A stretch of DNA of 52,589 bases from a virus, in the IMG/VR virus record IMGVR_UViG_3300005617_000012, positions 1-52,589 of that record; one strand, 5' to 3'. A model generated the notes under the pieces. It was not told the origin of the DNA and did not search any database. It worked only from the letters and a program-made list of their open reading frames with translations. How positions within the stretch are numbered: the stretch's first letter is position 1; each line of letters opens with the position of its first letter. This document shows positions 1-7,339 of the stretch, one piece after another. The position numbers and the translations under genes were made by a program.

Positions 1-366
1 GGGGAAGCAGTCATGTCGTGGCGCGGGGAAGCAGTCATGTCGAGGCGCGGGAAAGCAGTCATGTCGAGGCGCGGGAAAGCAGTCATGTCGAGGCGTGGGG
101 AAGCAGTCATGTCGTGGCGTGGGAAAGCAGTCATGTCGTGGCGCGGGGAAGCAGTCATGTCGTGGCGCGGGGAAGCAGTCATGTCGAGGCGCGGGAAAGC
201 AGTCATGTCGAGGCGTGGGAAAGCAGTCATGTCGAGGCGTGGGGAAGCAGTCATGTCGTGGCGCGGGAAAGCAGTCATGTCGAGGCGTGGGAAAGCAGTC
301 ATGTCGAGGCGTGGGAAAGCAGTCATGTCGAGGCGTGGGGAAGCAGTCATGTCGTGGCGTGGGGAT
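1..366. repeat. 24-bp tandem repeat array, left contig end
   Basis: Fifteen copies of a 24-bp unit (ggggaagcagtcatgtcgtg plus gcgc) run head to tail from base 1; the core gtcatgtcg recurs every 24 bases from position 10 to 346. Copies differ only at three positions (A/T, C/T and G/A). The unit length is a multiple of three and the array is coding: in the frame of the downstream gene it reads SSHV(V/E)A(R/W)(G/E). The same array occurs at the right contig end, so the contig was broken inside it. True copy number is unknown because short-read assembly collapses such arrays. Confidence 0.97.
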
Positions 367-875
367 CGGTAACTGTTGCCGTCCAATCCGATTATTCAAT
401 CATAACTCTTTTCGCATTCGCTATTGCCATTGCTTCCTTCGTTAAGAACATCACCAAAAAAAGCAAAACCTGCTCTGTTGTAAAAATCCCGCCCGCCGAA
501 TGGACGGTTAAAGGGTGGCTCGAAAGACAAGGGATCGAAGCGAAGAATAAACTCGTCACTATCTTCAAGCGCGTTTCAATCGATTTCAAGACGCAAGAAG
601 GAACTCCCAATGAAACTTTATGGTCAGTTGGGCTGATTGTCGAGCACAAGGATTGGAATCCCACAAATCAAGAATGCGGCCCTGGCAAGTTCCACGCATG
701 CGGACGGCCTTACTTCTGCGACGAGTTTCGCGATAAGAAAGGTGATCGCTACATTGCGATCCAAGTAGCGGTCAAAGACCTTCACGCTTGGGAGAATCCT
801 GGTTATCCCAATAAAATCGCATTCCGTTCCTGTAAAGTTCTTCACGAGTGCAACCGTTTCGGGGAGAAACTGTGA
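3..875 (+). CDS. Octapeptide-repeat protein, C-terminal part (gene split by contig ends)
   Basis: This reading frame is open from the left contig edge. It begins with about 15 copies of the octapeptide SSHV(V/E)A(R/W)(G/E), then a hydrophobic stretch (ITLFAFAIAIASFV) followed by a basic segment, then a roughly 140-residue C-terminal domain with the motif GKFHACGRPYFCDEF. That domain resembles the DUF7666 group of phage proteins; I am only moderately sure. No ATG, GTG or TTG lies between the repeats and the conserved domain, so the start must be in or before the repeats; the natural start is at 52302. Eight-residue repeats of this kind probably fold as a beta-solenoid (inference). The stop overlaps the GTG of the macro-domain gene by 4 nt. 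Joined across the ends with one missing base the protein would be about 387 residues, or longer if repeats were collapsed. Function unknown. Confidence 0.8.
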   Translation, partial: GSSHVVARGSSHVEARESSHVEARESSHVEAWGSSHVVAWESSHVVARGSSHVVARGSSHVEARESSHVEAWESSHVEAWGSSHVVARESSHVEAWESSHVEAWESSHVEAWGSSHVVAWGSVTVAVQSDYSIITLFAFAIAIASFVKNITKKSKTCSVVKIPPAEWTVKGWLERQGIEAKNKLVTIFKRVSIDFKTQEGTPNETLWSVGLIVEHKDWNPTNQECGPGKFHACGRPYFCDEFRDKKGDRYIAIQVAVKDLHAWENPGYPNKIAFRSCKVLHECNRFGEKL

Positions 876-1303
876 AAATCATCACCGGCAGCCTCCTAGA
901 TCAAAAAGGCATTCTTTGCCATCAGGTCAATCTCAGGGGCATAATGGGCGCGGGCCTCGCGTTGCAGATTCGTCAGAAGTGGCCATCGGCGCATGATGAC
1001 TATGTGCGGTATTGTCGCGAGGGCGCGAAGCTGGGCGACGTGCTATTTTCGATTGTGAATGATGACCAAATCGTTGCGCATTGCTTCGGACAATCGGAAA
1101 TATCGCGCGATCATTGTGTGACGGCATACGAATTCTATCCTGAGATTCTGAAAACGGTTGAGGACTATTCAGCCGGGAGCGACTCGCCGGTCTTCATTCC
1201 GCACGGGATCGGCTGCGGGATTGCGTCTGGAAATTGGGGAGTAATGCTTCCTTTGTTGGAAAAACACTGTGCCTCGGCTACTCTAGTAAACTATGAATAT
1301 TAA
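872..1303 (+). CDS. Macro-domain (ADP-ribose-binding) protein
   Basis: This 143-residue protein is a stand-alone macro domain, a fold that binds ADP-ribose and often hydrolyses ADP-ribose derivatives such as ADP-ribosyl esters or ADP-ribose 1''-phosphate. Visible motifs are ILCHQVN near residue 14, the ligand loop GIMGAGLA at about 23-30, and IPHGIGCGIASGNWG at about 109-123, the pattern of the TARG1/ALC1-like branch. The chosen start is GTG at 872: it overlaps the TGA of the repeat-protein gene in a GTGA junction and has a GGGGAG ribosome site 5 nt upstream. The end overlaps the next gene. In phages such enzymes could reverse defensive ADP-ribosylation or recycle NAD breakdown products; which applies here is inference. 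Confidence 0.88.
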   Translation: MKIITGSLLDQKGILCHQVNLRGIMGAGLALQIRQKWPSAHDDYVRYCREGAKLGDVLFSIVNDDQIVAHCFGQSEISRDHCVTAYEFYPEILKTVEDYSAGSDSPVFIPHGIGCGIASGNWGVMLPLLEKHCASATLVNYEY

Positions 1304-1802
1304 TCAATATGGGCGTGACCCCGTTACTCGTTTCTGGAACAAGGTGGACAAATCTGAAGCTAGTGGCTGCTGGCTTTGGAAAGGAGCCAAGAACTTAAAG
1401 GGGTATGGCCATCTCAGTGTTTCAAAAAAGAGATGGAAGGCTCACCGCTACTCTTGGGTGCTTTCCTTCGGAGATATTCCAGAGGGAAGCGGCCACCACG
1501 GCACTTGCGTCTGTCATCGTTGCGACAATCCTTCGTGCGTAAACCCCTCTCACCTTTTCCTTGGAACGGTAGAAGAGAACAACAAAGATATGGTCGAGAA
1601 AGGACGCAAGGCCATCCAATTTGGAGAAGAGGCTTCACGCGCAAAGTTAAATGTCCCCCAGATTAGACTAGCGATGAGGTGCCACAAGCTAGGAGTAAGA
1701 ACAGTTTTTCTAACAAAAGTTTGGAAAATGGATCGAGGTACTTTCTACAAAATAGCACAGGGCAAATCTTGGAAGTATGTTTCGCTTGAGGAATCCAAAT
1801 GA
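1293..1802 (+). CDS. HNH homing-type endonuclease
   Basis: The 169-residue protein has the layout of small phage HNH_3-type nucleases: an N-terminal FWNKVDK segment, CWLWKG, a histidine-rich middle, and the zinc-binding and catalytic core CHRCDNPSCVNPSHL near residues 75-90 followed by FLGT. The C-terminal 60 residues look like a helical DNA-binding module. Such enzymes nick or cut DNA and often spread as free-standing homing genes. The ATG overlaps the end of the macro gene by 11 nt and its TGA overlaps the next start in an ATGA junction, so it sits inside the rightward operon. Confidence 0.88.
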   Translation: MNINQYGRDPVTRFWNKVDKSEASGCWLWKGAKNLKGYGHLSVSKKRWKAHRYSWVLSFGDIPEGSGHHGTCVCHRCDNPSCVNPSHLFLGTVEENNKDMVEKGRKAIQFGEEASRAKLNVPQIRLAMRCHKLGVRTVFLTKVWKMDRGTFYKIAQGKSWKYVSLEESK

Positions 1803-2074
1803 AACGACCCATGATCCTCTGCCCAAAATGTACGGGGCACGGACAAATTCCGTTATCGGATGAGCTTATTGATGTTTTAGAAATCCTCAACAAGCATCCA
1901 GAAATTACGGCTATGGACGTTCACAAGTTGGCCAAGGACGGCAAATGGATTATTCCCTCTGCCATCAACAACCGGCTCGTTGATCTGGAAAAGCTTCAGC
2001 TAGTGACGAGGGAGAAGCGCGGCAAGTCATTTTTCTGGAAAGCCAAACGCTGGTCTAAGAAGGAGGGGGTATGA
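1799..2074 (+). CDS. Small zinc-motif / winged-helix-like protein
   Basis: The 91-residue product starts with CPKCTGHGQIP, a DnaJ-like CxxCxGxG half-motif that may bind zinc. The rest (DVLEILNKHPEITAMDVHKL, then NNRLVDLEKLQLVTREKRG) has the pattern of a winged helix-turn-helix: helices followed by a basic wing. It may be a small regulator of this operon, but that is inference. The start overlaps the HNH stop by 4 nt. A possible 8-codon reading frame starts at 2071 just after it. Confidence 0.6.
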   Translation: MKRPMILCPKCTGHGQIPLSDELIDVLEILNKHPEITAMDVHKLAKDGKWIIPSAINNRLVDLEKLQLVTREKRGKSFFWKAKRWSKKEGV

Positions 2075-2093
2075 AGATAGGGGAGGAGGGGAG

Positions 2094-2471
2094 ATGAAGC
2101 CCTATAAAGGACAAATCCCGTTCAATCCAAAGACCGGAGCATTGCTGGCCTATGTGCCCTACTCCTCTATGGATGTTGAGTGGCGAGACAATTACAAATT
2201 TGATGCAATAATCAAAATTACAGGACAAGGACGAGGAAGGAGTAGCGCGGTATTCTTTGCCCGTGAATTCGATTATGTTCCATCCAGTTCGTATGAAGGG
2301 CCACGCTATCAATTGTTCTTGTCAGAAATGGAAAAGGTCATTCAGCATTGCGTAATCTCGCGGGGACTAGTTTACGCCGACTCCTACCCCTTTTCCCTAC
2401 CAGTGACTTGGACGTTCTGCAAAAAGGGATCGAACTACAGTCTACAACTTATGACAAAGGAAACCAAATGA
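2094..2471 (+). CDS. Hypothetical protein
   Basis: This 125-residue protein is not recognised. It has mixed beta-rich composition and no clear motif or membrane segment. A very strong purine-rich ribosome site (GGAGGAGGGGAG) sits immediately before the ATG, the clearest in the operon, and the TGA overlaps the next gene's ATG. Codon use looks coding throughout. Confidence 0.7.
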   Translation: MKPYKGQIPFNPKTGALLAYVPYSSMDVEWRDNYKFDAIIKITGQGRGRSSAVFFAREFDYVPSSSYEGPRYQLFLSEMEKVIQHCVISRGLVYADSYPFSLPVTWTFCKKGSNYSLQLMTKETK

Positions 2472-2725
2472 CCTTCCCAAAACACAAGGCGTCTCTACAT
2501 CTGACGCATAATCAGCACAAGGCCTATTATCAGACGGTCGAACAGTACATGGAAGATAATGACGCTGATTGTTGGGTGAGCGATGAACAAAAACAAAAAG
2601 CCATCGCAACAAACGAGATTTGGGAACTGCAATGGTATCCAGATACACCTATCGGTTTCTGCTTATTGATGGCTTGCGATCTTGACGTTCTTTTGAGGGC
2701 CGCTAGTGATGAGGAAACCAAATGA
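2468..2725 (+). CDS. Hypothetical protein
   Basis: The reading frame is open further upstream, but the ATG at 2468 makes an ATGA overlap with the preceding stop and matches the pattern of the operon, giving 85 residues. The protein starts with a polar, histidine-rich segment (KHKASLHLTHNQHKAYYQTV) and has an acidic middle; no family is recognised. Its stop overlaps the next start by 4 nt. Confidence 0.65.
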   Translation: MTFPKHKASLHLTHNQHKAYYQTVEQYMEDNDADCWVSDEQKQKAIATNEIWELQWYPDTPIGFCLLMACDLDVLLRAASDEETK

Positions 2726-2982
2726 GCGAGAAGAAGACATTTCCAAGCGCAACCCACGATGAAAAGTGGTTTGGACTAGAGAGGTGCGTACGCGAAAAGA
2801 TTATGGAAGTCTACGATCAAAGAGAGGAAGTCCTAAAAGCCTTTGTGGCCAAATATGGTTTTGAGCCTGATAGACTTGTCCAAATCCATCAAACCTTTCC
2901 TAATGGCCGGATTGAATGGTCGGCACGTCGTCGGTCAGATGAAGAGATGCAGAATCTTTCGAGGATGAGTTCAGGGCTTTAG
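2722..2982 (+). CDS. Hypothetical protein, end of early operon
   Basis: This 86-residue protein is charged and mostly helical (EKIMEVYDQREEVLKAFVAK) with no recognised motif. It is coupled to the preceding gene by an ATGA overlap and is the last secure gene of the rightward operon. Confidence 0.65.
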   Translation: MSEKKTFPSATHDEKWFGLERCVREKIMEVYDQREEVLKAFVAKYGFEPDRLVQIHQTFPNGRIEWSARRRSDEEMQNLSRMSSGL

Positions 2983-3019
2983 GCCTAGAACACGGGCAAT
3001 ATCCGTAACCCGATACTAC

Positions 3020-3124
3020 ATGCCGGATTCCGACATAATCCCAGCAACGGCCAAAGGGAACAGTGGGATGCCAAGAACAGACTGGAATCTTGGAGACCAA
3101 AAGCATCAGGGAAAAATAAGATGA
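3020..3124 (+). CDS. Possible 34-residue peptide
   Basis: A short reading frame from ATG 3020 gives 34 residues (polar, with RTDWNLGDQKHQG). It lies in the otherwise empty stretch between the two convergent operons and overlaps the end of the leftward gene at 3106 by 19 nt. There is no ribosome site, so it may be chance. Confidence 0.2.
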   Translation: MPDSDIIPATAKGNSGMPRTDWNLGDQKHQGKIR

Positions 3125-3438
3125 TAGGCCTTCATCAATCCATCAAAGCCAATGACGCCAGCCAATGCCCAAATAGCCTTAGGTAATACCAGCACCGATT
3201 TGCGAAAATCTTCCACGATAACCAAGCGGGCTTCCAATTTGCTCACCCAATCTTTCAGACCTGAAAAACCTTCATGGACTGCGCCCTCCAAGCGATAAAC
3301 GGCCTTTAGCTGCTCATCATTCTGGTACATGATCATCGCTTGAGGATCAGTCGATTTCTGCGCGATCTCAGGCGTTACGGTAGAATCCAATCCAAGCGGG
3401 CCGGACTTTCTCAGCAGGTCTTTTTTAGGGTCACTCAT
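3106..3438 (-). CDS. Coiled-coil protein with C-terminal membrane helix
   Basis: The 110-residue product has a polar N-terminus, a helical middle (residues about 45-78, AVHEGFSGLKDWVSKLEARL) and a hydrophobic segment near the C-terminus (VLPKAIWALAGVIGF). That topology resembles XhlA-type holin-associated proteins, but no diagnostic motif is present. Its ATG shares one base with the stop of the small membrane peptide upstream (TAATG), so the two are translationally coupled. It is the last gene of the leftward structural block, a place where lysis genes sometimes sit. Confidence 0.6.
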   Translation of the reverse strand: MSDPKKDLLRKSGPLGLDSTVTPEIAQKSTDPQAMIMYQNDEQLKAVYRLEGAVHEGFSGLKDWVSKLEARLVIVEDFRKSVLVLPKAIWALAGVIGFDGLMKAYHLIFP

Positions 3439-3533
3439 TATCGTCCTTGGGCCATGGCAAACATTAGGATACAGGCGAGAAAGATAAAGCCCAGTTCAAA
3501 CGGAGTAAGGCCCATGAAGGTTCGGCGATTCAT
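3438..3533 (-). CDS. 31-residue membrane peptide
   Basis: A 31-residue reading frame starts with a basic MNRRTF and continues into one hydrophobic helix (FELGFIFLACILMFAMA). It starts two bases after the stop of the upstream gene and ends in a TAATG overlap with the downstream gene, so it fits the operon exactly. A small holin-like or lysis-accessory peptide is possible; function is not shown by the sequence. Confidence 0.6.
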   Translation of the reverse strand: MNRRTFMGLTPFELGFIFLACILMFAMAQGR

Positions 3534-3535
3534 GC

Positions 3536-3766
3536 TTACGCCTGAGTCTGTTTTTTCAGATACGCGGCCATCGCAGCGGCAACCTGTTCAGTCGTCCAAA
3601 TGCCAGCCTTGTCGTACTCATCGCCAGACCAGAGAACGACCGAGGGATAATAGGGCGATTCCTTAATCCGGACAGTAACCGTCTTTGCCGAGGGATCGTC
3701 CGTGGCAATACAGGTATAAGCGTCGGGGATAGTATAGCGAATTTCTGTCGTTTTAATGATGGTCAT
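3536..3766 (-). CDS. Hypothetical protein
   Basis: This 76-residue protein has a beta-rich first half (KTVTVRIKESPYYPSVVLW) and a helical end (TEQVAAAMAAYLKKQ). The ribosome site AAAAGGA precedes the ATG by 6 nt. It follows the fibre genes directly, so a minor virion or fibre-assembly role is possible, but no family is recognised. Confidence 0.65.
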   Translation of the reverse strand: MTIIKTTEIRYTIPDAYTCIATDDPSAKTVTVRIKESPYYPSVVLWSGDEYDKAGIWTTEQVAAAMAAYLKKQTQA

Positions 3767-3776
3767 ATTTTTCCTT

Positions 3777-5066
3777 TTACCAAATAACTTCCTGGCTGCC
3801 GCTGGCTAAAATAGATGCGCTGCCCGTACCGCTAATGGATGAGCGAATCCGTACCCATTTACCGGCAGGTATCATCCAACTCAAAGGAACGGTGCTGCCT
3901 TGAATACTTTGCAAGACAACCGCTAGCGAAAGGCTTTGAGTATTACTAACGCTCATTAGCGTAGTCCAGTCGCTTGGAGTTGTTGAGTTCGTGTTAGCGG
4001 TTTCCAGATAAACCAAGACAGACGCAGGGCCGCTAATGCTCGCTGTGGTTGATAAACTAACCGGATATGTCACCGAACAAGGGCGTGTGGAACTAACTTG
4101 GAATCCCGTAGAAGATGTGGTGGTGACAATAGACCTAACTACTCCATCATTAATCGTTGGAGAAGGTATATCTGCGCTGACTAATGATCTAAAAACGGGG
4201 ATTGCAGACGATCCTGTAGTTGGCCCACAAAAAATAGTGTTAGCTGTTTGCGTGGCCAAGGTGCCTGTAAGCGTGCCCGCAGTAGTCACAGGTGAACCGG
4301 TAACGGTAAAGATGGAAGGAAGGCTCAAGGCCGCGCTTGTAACGGTTCCGGAACCAAGGCCAGTAACGGAAAAGTTCAAATTAGGATAGGTTCCTGTAAT
4401 GGACACATTTGAACCTTGAGTAGGTGAGAATTGGGCCGGGATCGTTGGCTTACCACTTAAGTCAGAATACGCACCACTAGTGGCCACCGTTGCCAAAGAA
4501 GGCTTGCCCGAAAGATCGGTATAAGCCCCAGACGTAGCTACAGTAGCGAGAGAGGGTGCTCCTGTAAGCTTGGAATAAGCCAAAGCAGTAATCCATGTCG
4601 GGTTGGCATAAGTACCAGAAGTTAGGACAATAGGATCAGAAATGCCATATCCTGCCAAAGTAGTTGGTGTAGACGTGATACGACTCCATGCCACCGTTCC
4701 GGTAGATGTCTGGGCATCTGTAATTCCATAGCCAACCAAGGTTGATGGCGTTTCGGTAATGCTTGACCAAGCCAGCGAGGTAACCGGAGATGAGACAGAA
4801 ATGGTTCCATCGCCCGAAATTGTTACATTAGCACCCTGTTTTACGCCTCCTAAAGCTGCGCCCGTGGCTACTGGCAAAATATAACCAGTCTGGGCTTTGA
4901 TGTCGCCAATGGTAATGGGCTGCGAATGCACGCTTGGTGCAGGATCCCATAAGGTGAGGCGGTAACTATCGTCAATAGCCAAAAGTTTTGCGCCTAGAAT
5001 CAGAAATCCCAAGAGACCTAATGCTCCCAAGACAAGTAAGAAAGTTTTATATTGCTTGAAGATCAT
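3777..5066 (-). CDS. Tail-fibre-like protein with N-terminal membrane helix
   Basis: The 429-residue protein begins with a hydrophobic segment (FLLVLGALGLLGFLILGA). The rest is Gly/Ser/Thr-rich and low in charge, typical of fibre shafts. It contains the pattern LPVATGAALGGVKQGANVTI, shared with the neighbouring fibre protein, and repeated units of the type TPSTLVGYGITDAQ and ATVATSGAYTDLSGKPSL that occur in many phage fibres. The start at 5066 gives an ATGA overlap with the upstream fibre gene; an ATG six codons earlier (5084) is possible. A membrane helix is unusual for a tail fibre: it may be a membrane-tethered relative, or the segment may be a hydrophobic attachment tip. Confidence 0.75.
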   Translation of the reverse strand: MIFKQYKTFLLVLGALGLLGFLILGAKLLAIDDSYRLTLWDPAPSVHSQPITIGDIKAQTGYILPVATGAALGGVKQGANVTISGDGTISVSSPVTSLAWSSITETPSTLVGYGITDAQTSTGTVAWSRITSTPTTLAGYGISDPIVLTSGTYANPTWITALAYSKLTGAPSLATVATSGAYTDLSGKPSLATVATSGAYSDLSGKPTIPAQFSPTQGSNVSITGTYPNLNFSVTGLGSGTVTSAALSLPSIFTVTGSPVTTAGTLTGTLATQTANTIFCGPTTGSSAIPVFRSLVSADIPSPTINDGVVRSIVTTTSSTGFQVSSTRPCSVTYPVSLSTTASISGPASVLVYLETANTNSTTPSDWTTLMSVSNTQSLSLAVVLQSIQGSTVPLSWMIPAGKWVRIRSSISGTGSASILASGSQEVIW

Positions 5067-5794
5067 TGGTAATAGGGAATCCACGAGGGAACGCCGCTAA
5101 CTATAGTTGGAACCCAACCCACGGGCGTTACGGGATTAGACGGCACCGTGGAATCGTCTTTCGCGATTACCAAAGGATTTCCTAAATTGGTCAAGACTCC
5201 AGATGAGTTCATAATTAAGCTGCCGTTGGGAGCGGTTGAGCTCAGTCGAACTGGCCCCGAGTTATTAACATTTCCGATGACAAAATCGCCTGTTGCATTC
5301 TCGTTTGAAAAAAACCAAAAGGCAGTTGTTGTAGCAAACATGATAAAGGAAGCTCCTCCAAGATCAGTTTGCTCATGAATTTCAAGCTGATTATTTACAT
5401 TTGCAGTATAGATGCTTAAGGCTGTATTAGTTGGAAGTTGCCATGCGGTTAGGACTGAGGCGTCGGGGGGGGGGCTGACCGACACGGCAGGATTAGCAGG
5501 ATCGGTAATATCTACCGCAATTGCAGTTCCAGCAACCACACTATCTACCGTTCCGGTTCCTGGAGGCGCAACCGAAAGCACTCCGCTTGCATCAATGGTC
5601 ACATTGTCGCCCTGCTTGACGCCGCCAAGAACGGTGGTCGTCGCCACCGGCAAGACATAACCCCCGCCTCCACCGCCGCCAGAACTAGGAGTGATTACCA
5701 ATTGACCGCCATTCGTAAGCGTAAGCGTGGCAACAGGGACAAATGTCCCGTTCACCATCGCATAAAGAATATTGGGAAATTGGTTAGTGACCAT
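5063..5794 (-). CDS. Tail-fibre / receptor-binding-like protein
   Basis: The 243-residue protein has a poly-glycine linker after residue 38, then LPVATTTVLGGVKQGDNVTI, the same shaft-entry motif as in the next gene. A beta-rich C-terminal part (WQLPTNTALSIYTANVNNQ) probably forms a head domain. It is likely a structural fibre or receptor-binding subunit. The AT-rich leader TAAATTTTATGG at its start matches the leaders of the small gene at 30627 and, less exactly, the capsid gene, suggesting common late translation control. Confidence 0.75.
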   Translation of the reverse strand: MVTNQFPNILYAMVNGTFVPVATLTLTNGGQLVITPSSGGGGGGGYVLPVATTTVLGGVKQGDNVTIDASGVLSVAPPGTGTVDSVVAGTAIAVDITDPANPAVSVSPPPDASVLTAWQLPTNTALSIYTANVNNQLEIHEQTDLGGASFIMFATTTAFWFFSNENATGDFVIGNVNNSGPVRLSSTAPNGSLIMNSSGVLTNLGNPLVIAKDDSTVPSNPVTPVGWVPTIVSGVPSWIPYYQ

Positions 5795-5799
5795 AAAAT

Positions 5800-6978
5800 T
5801 TAGACCTCACCCGCCCGTAGACGTTCCATGAAGGACTTGGGTTTTTCAGGAGGAGGAGAGCCGGGAGGGCGACCGCCTCCAATAGTAGGAGTTCCTGCAT
5901 CCTCATCAGCAAGTTTGCTCTCGAGTTCGACCACGCGAGCTTTTAGAGTCTTGACCTGATTTGCGAGAGGCTTGCTCAGGAAAGCTGAGGTGATGAGTGC
6001 GGCCCGGTCTGTATGAGACATTCGCTCCAAATCCTGCTCATTCAATTTACCGGCAGATTCAAAAATCTGTGACTTAAGGGCCGTTCCCTCTTCACCGTCA
6101 AAGAGTCCAATCTCAGAAGCTTCCTTTTCGATGGCAGGAAGAGTTTGTTTCGTGAAAGCTTCTTTGCGATCTGAAACCAGCTTTTCTACATAGGCCTTGA
6201 TTTGACCTTCCCGTGTTTCGTTCAGAACTTTCTTGGAGGCCTCGAAATCAGATGCGACCTTGGCCCGATCTTGCTCAATGGCTTGAAGCTCCAAAATCTC
6301 AGAGGCAGCTTGAGCGCGATCAATAACGCCCACTGATTCCAAAAGCGTGTTCAGTTCTCCCCGAGTAGCGCGACCTCCATCAATCGCCTTGAAAAGAGCC
6401 GCTTCGGGAATTTCGTAAGTCTTGGCAATCTCACCAAGGGACTGTTTGATTGCGGCTGGACGCTCGACAAATTTTTGCTTGTAAACGGGATCATTGAAAA
6501 CATCGACTTCGCGCAATTTGCTGAGATATTCGTCGCGCTGTTTCTTGGTCGTTTCAAATTCGGTTTCCAGTTCAGGAGTAAGCGGCTTGATTGTCTTGAT
6601 TCGTTCCTCAACTAATTTCTCCGCTTCACTCTTAGCCAGCTTACCGGCTAACTCGCGAAACCGTTGCTGGGAACCCTTGGACAATCCTTTTTCAAATACC
6701 TCAATCTCAGATAGCTCTGGGGTAGTGGGAGTCACGGGTGTCTTGGAAGTGACTGGATCATTAACGGCAGGCGTGGACTTCTCTACTGCTGGCGCAACAG
6801 GAGCCTTGGCCGCTGGTTTAGCAGGAGGAGCCTCAGGCGCGGGCGGTTGACTCAACTGCTGACGCAAAGAATCGATTCCCATTTTAGGAGCAGAAGGTGC
6901 GGCAGGAGGAGCTTCGAGCGTTGCCGTGCCACCGCCATCACCGCCGTCTGCATTCATCAGCTTGAGAAGTTTGTACAT
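5800..6978 (-). CDS. Scaffold-like protein
   Basis: The 392-residue protein has an Ala/Pro-rich N-terminal third, a long charged helical middle with coiled-coil character (residues about 110-330), and a Gly/Pro-rich linker before a basic tail (KPKSFMERLRAGEV). This is the usual composition of podovirus scaffolding proteins, which guide capsid assembly and leave the head. It lies two genes downstream of the portal gene. The start is set at 6978, four bases after the upstream stop; the frame extends 24 codons further up inside the previous gene. Scaffold function is inferred from composition and position only. Confidence 0.65.
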   Translation of the reverse strand: MYKLLKLMNADGGDGGGTATLEAPPAAPSAPKMGIDSLRQQLSQPPAPEAPPAKPAAKAPVAPAVEKSTPAVNDPVTSKTPVTPTTPELSEIEVFEKGLSKGSQQRFRELAGKLAKSEAEKLVEERIKTIKPLTPELETEFETTKKQRDEYLSKLREVDVFNDPVYKQKFVERPAAIKQSLGEIAKTYEIPEAALFKAIDGGRATRGELNTLLESVGVIDRAQAASEILELQAIEQDRAKVASDFEASKKVLNETREGQIKAYVEKLVSDRKEAFTKQTLPAIEKEASEIGLFDGEEGTALKSQIFESAGKLNEQDLERMSHTDRAALITSAFLSKPLANQVKTLKARVVELESKLADEDAGTPTIGGGRPPGSPPPEKPKSFMERLRAGEV

Positions 6979-6982
6979 AGAG

Positions 6983-7339
6983 TTACTTTTTTGATTTAGG
7001 TTTCTGTTGCTTCTTACCTTGAGCTTCCTCGTGTTCCCGTTCCGCGTCAATCCTTAATTGGTCAAAGGGATCGATGCCCCTATAATTGGCCTCAACCGGC
7101 CCGATGACATCGCGAGGAACTTTAGCCAAGGCACGTAAAGCATCCTTGTACCGCACGATAGCCGTGCGTCTCGCGTGCGCCATGGAATAGGCCAGGGCAT
7201 CGTGCTGATTGACTGACAAGGCAATCTGATCCTCTTCGGAATCAAGAGCCAAAAAAGCAAGCTCCAGCACTTCGTCCAAAGCCGTGGAAAGTTTCGTCCG
7301 GAGAACGTCGTTACGGTTGAAAAGTTCAGGCGTGATCAT
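6983..7339 (-). CDS. Hypothetical protein between portal and scaffold
   Basis: The 118-residue product is helical and charged, with a Lys/Gln-rich tail (EAQGKKQQKPKSKK). It overlaps the portal stop in an ATGA junction, and its position points to a virion or head-assembly role. No family is recognised. Confidence 0.7.
   Translation of the reverse strand: MITPELFNRNDVLRTKLSTALDEVLELAFLALDSEEDQIALSVNQHDALAYSMAHARRTAIVRYKDALRALAKVPRDVIGPVEANYRGIDPFDQLRIDAEREHEEAQGKKQQKPKSKK

Noticed and set aside
1-366. CRISPR array
   Set aside because: The units are contiguous without spacers and are in-frame coding, so this is a coding tandem repeat, not a CRISPR.
13-445. Two other rightward frames through the repeat (MSRRGKAV- and GKQSCRGV-type) and a leftward one at 52344-52580
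   Set aside because: The 24-bp unit has no stop in these frames, so they are open by construction; only the SSHV frame is continued by unique coding sequence on both sides.
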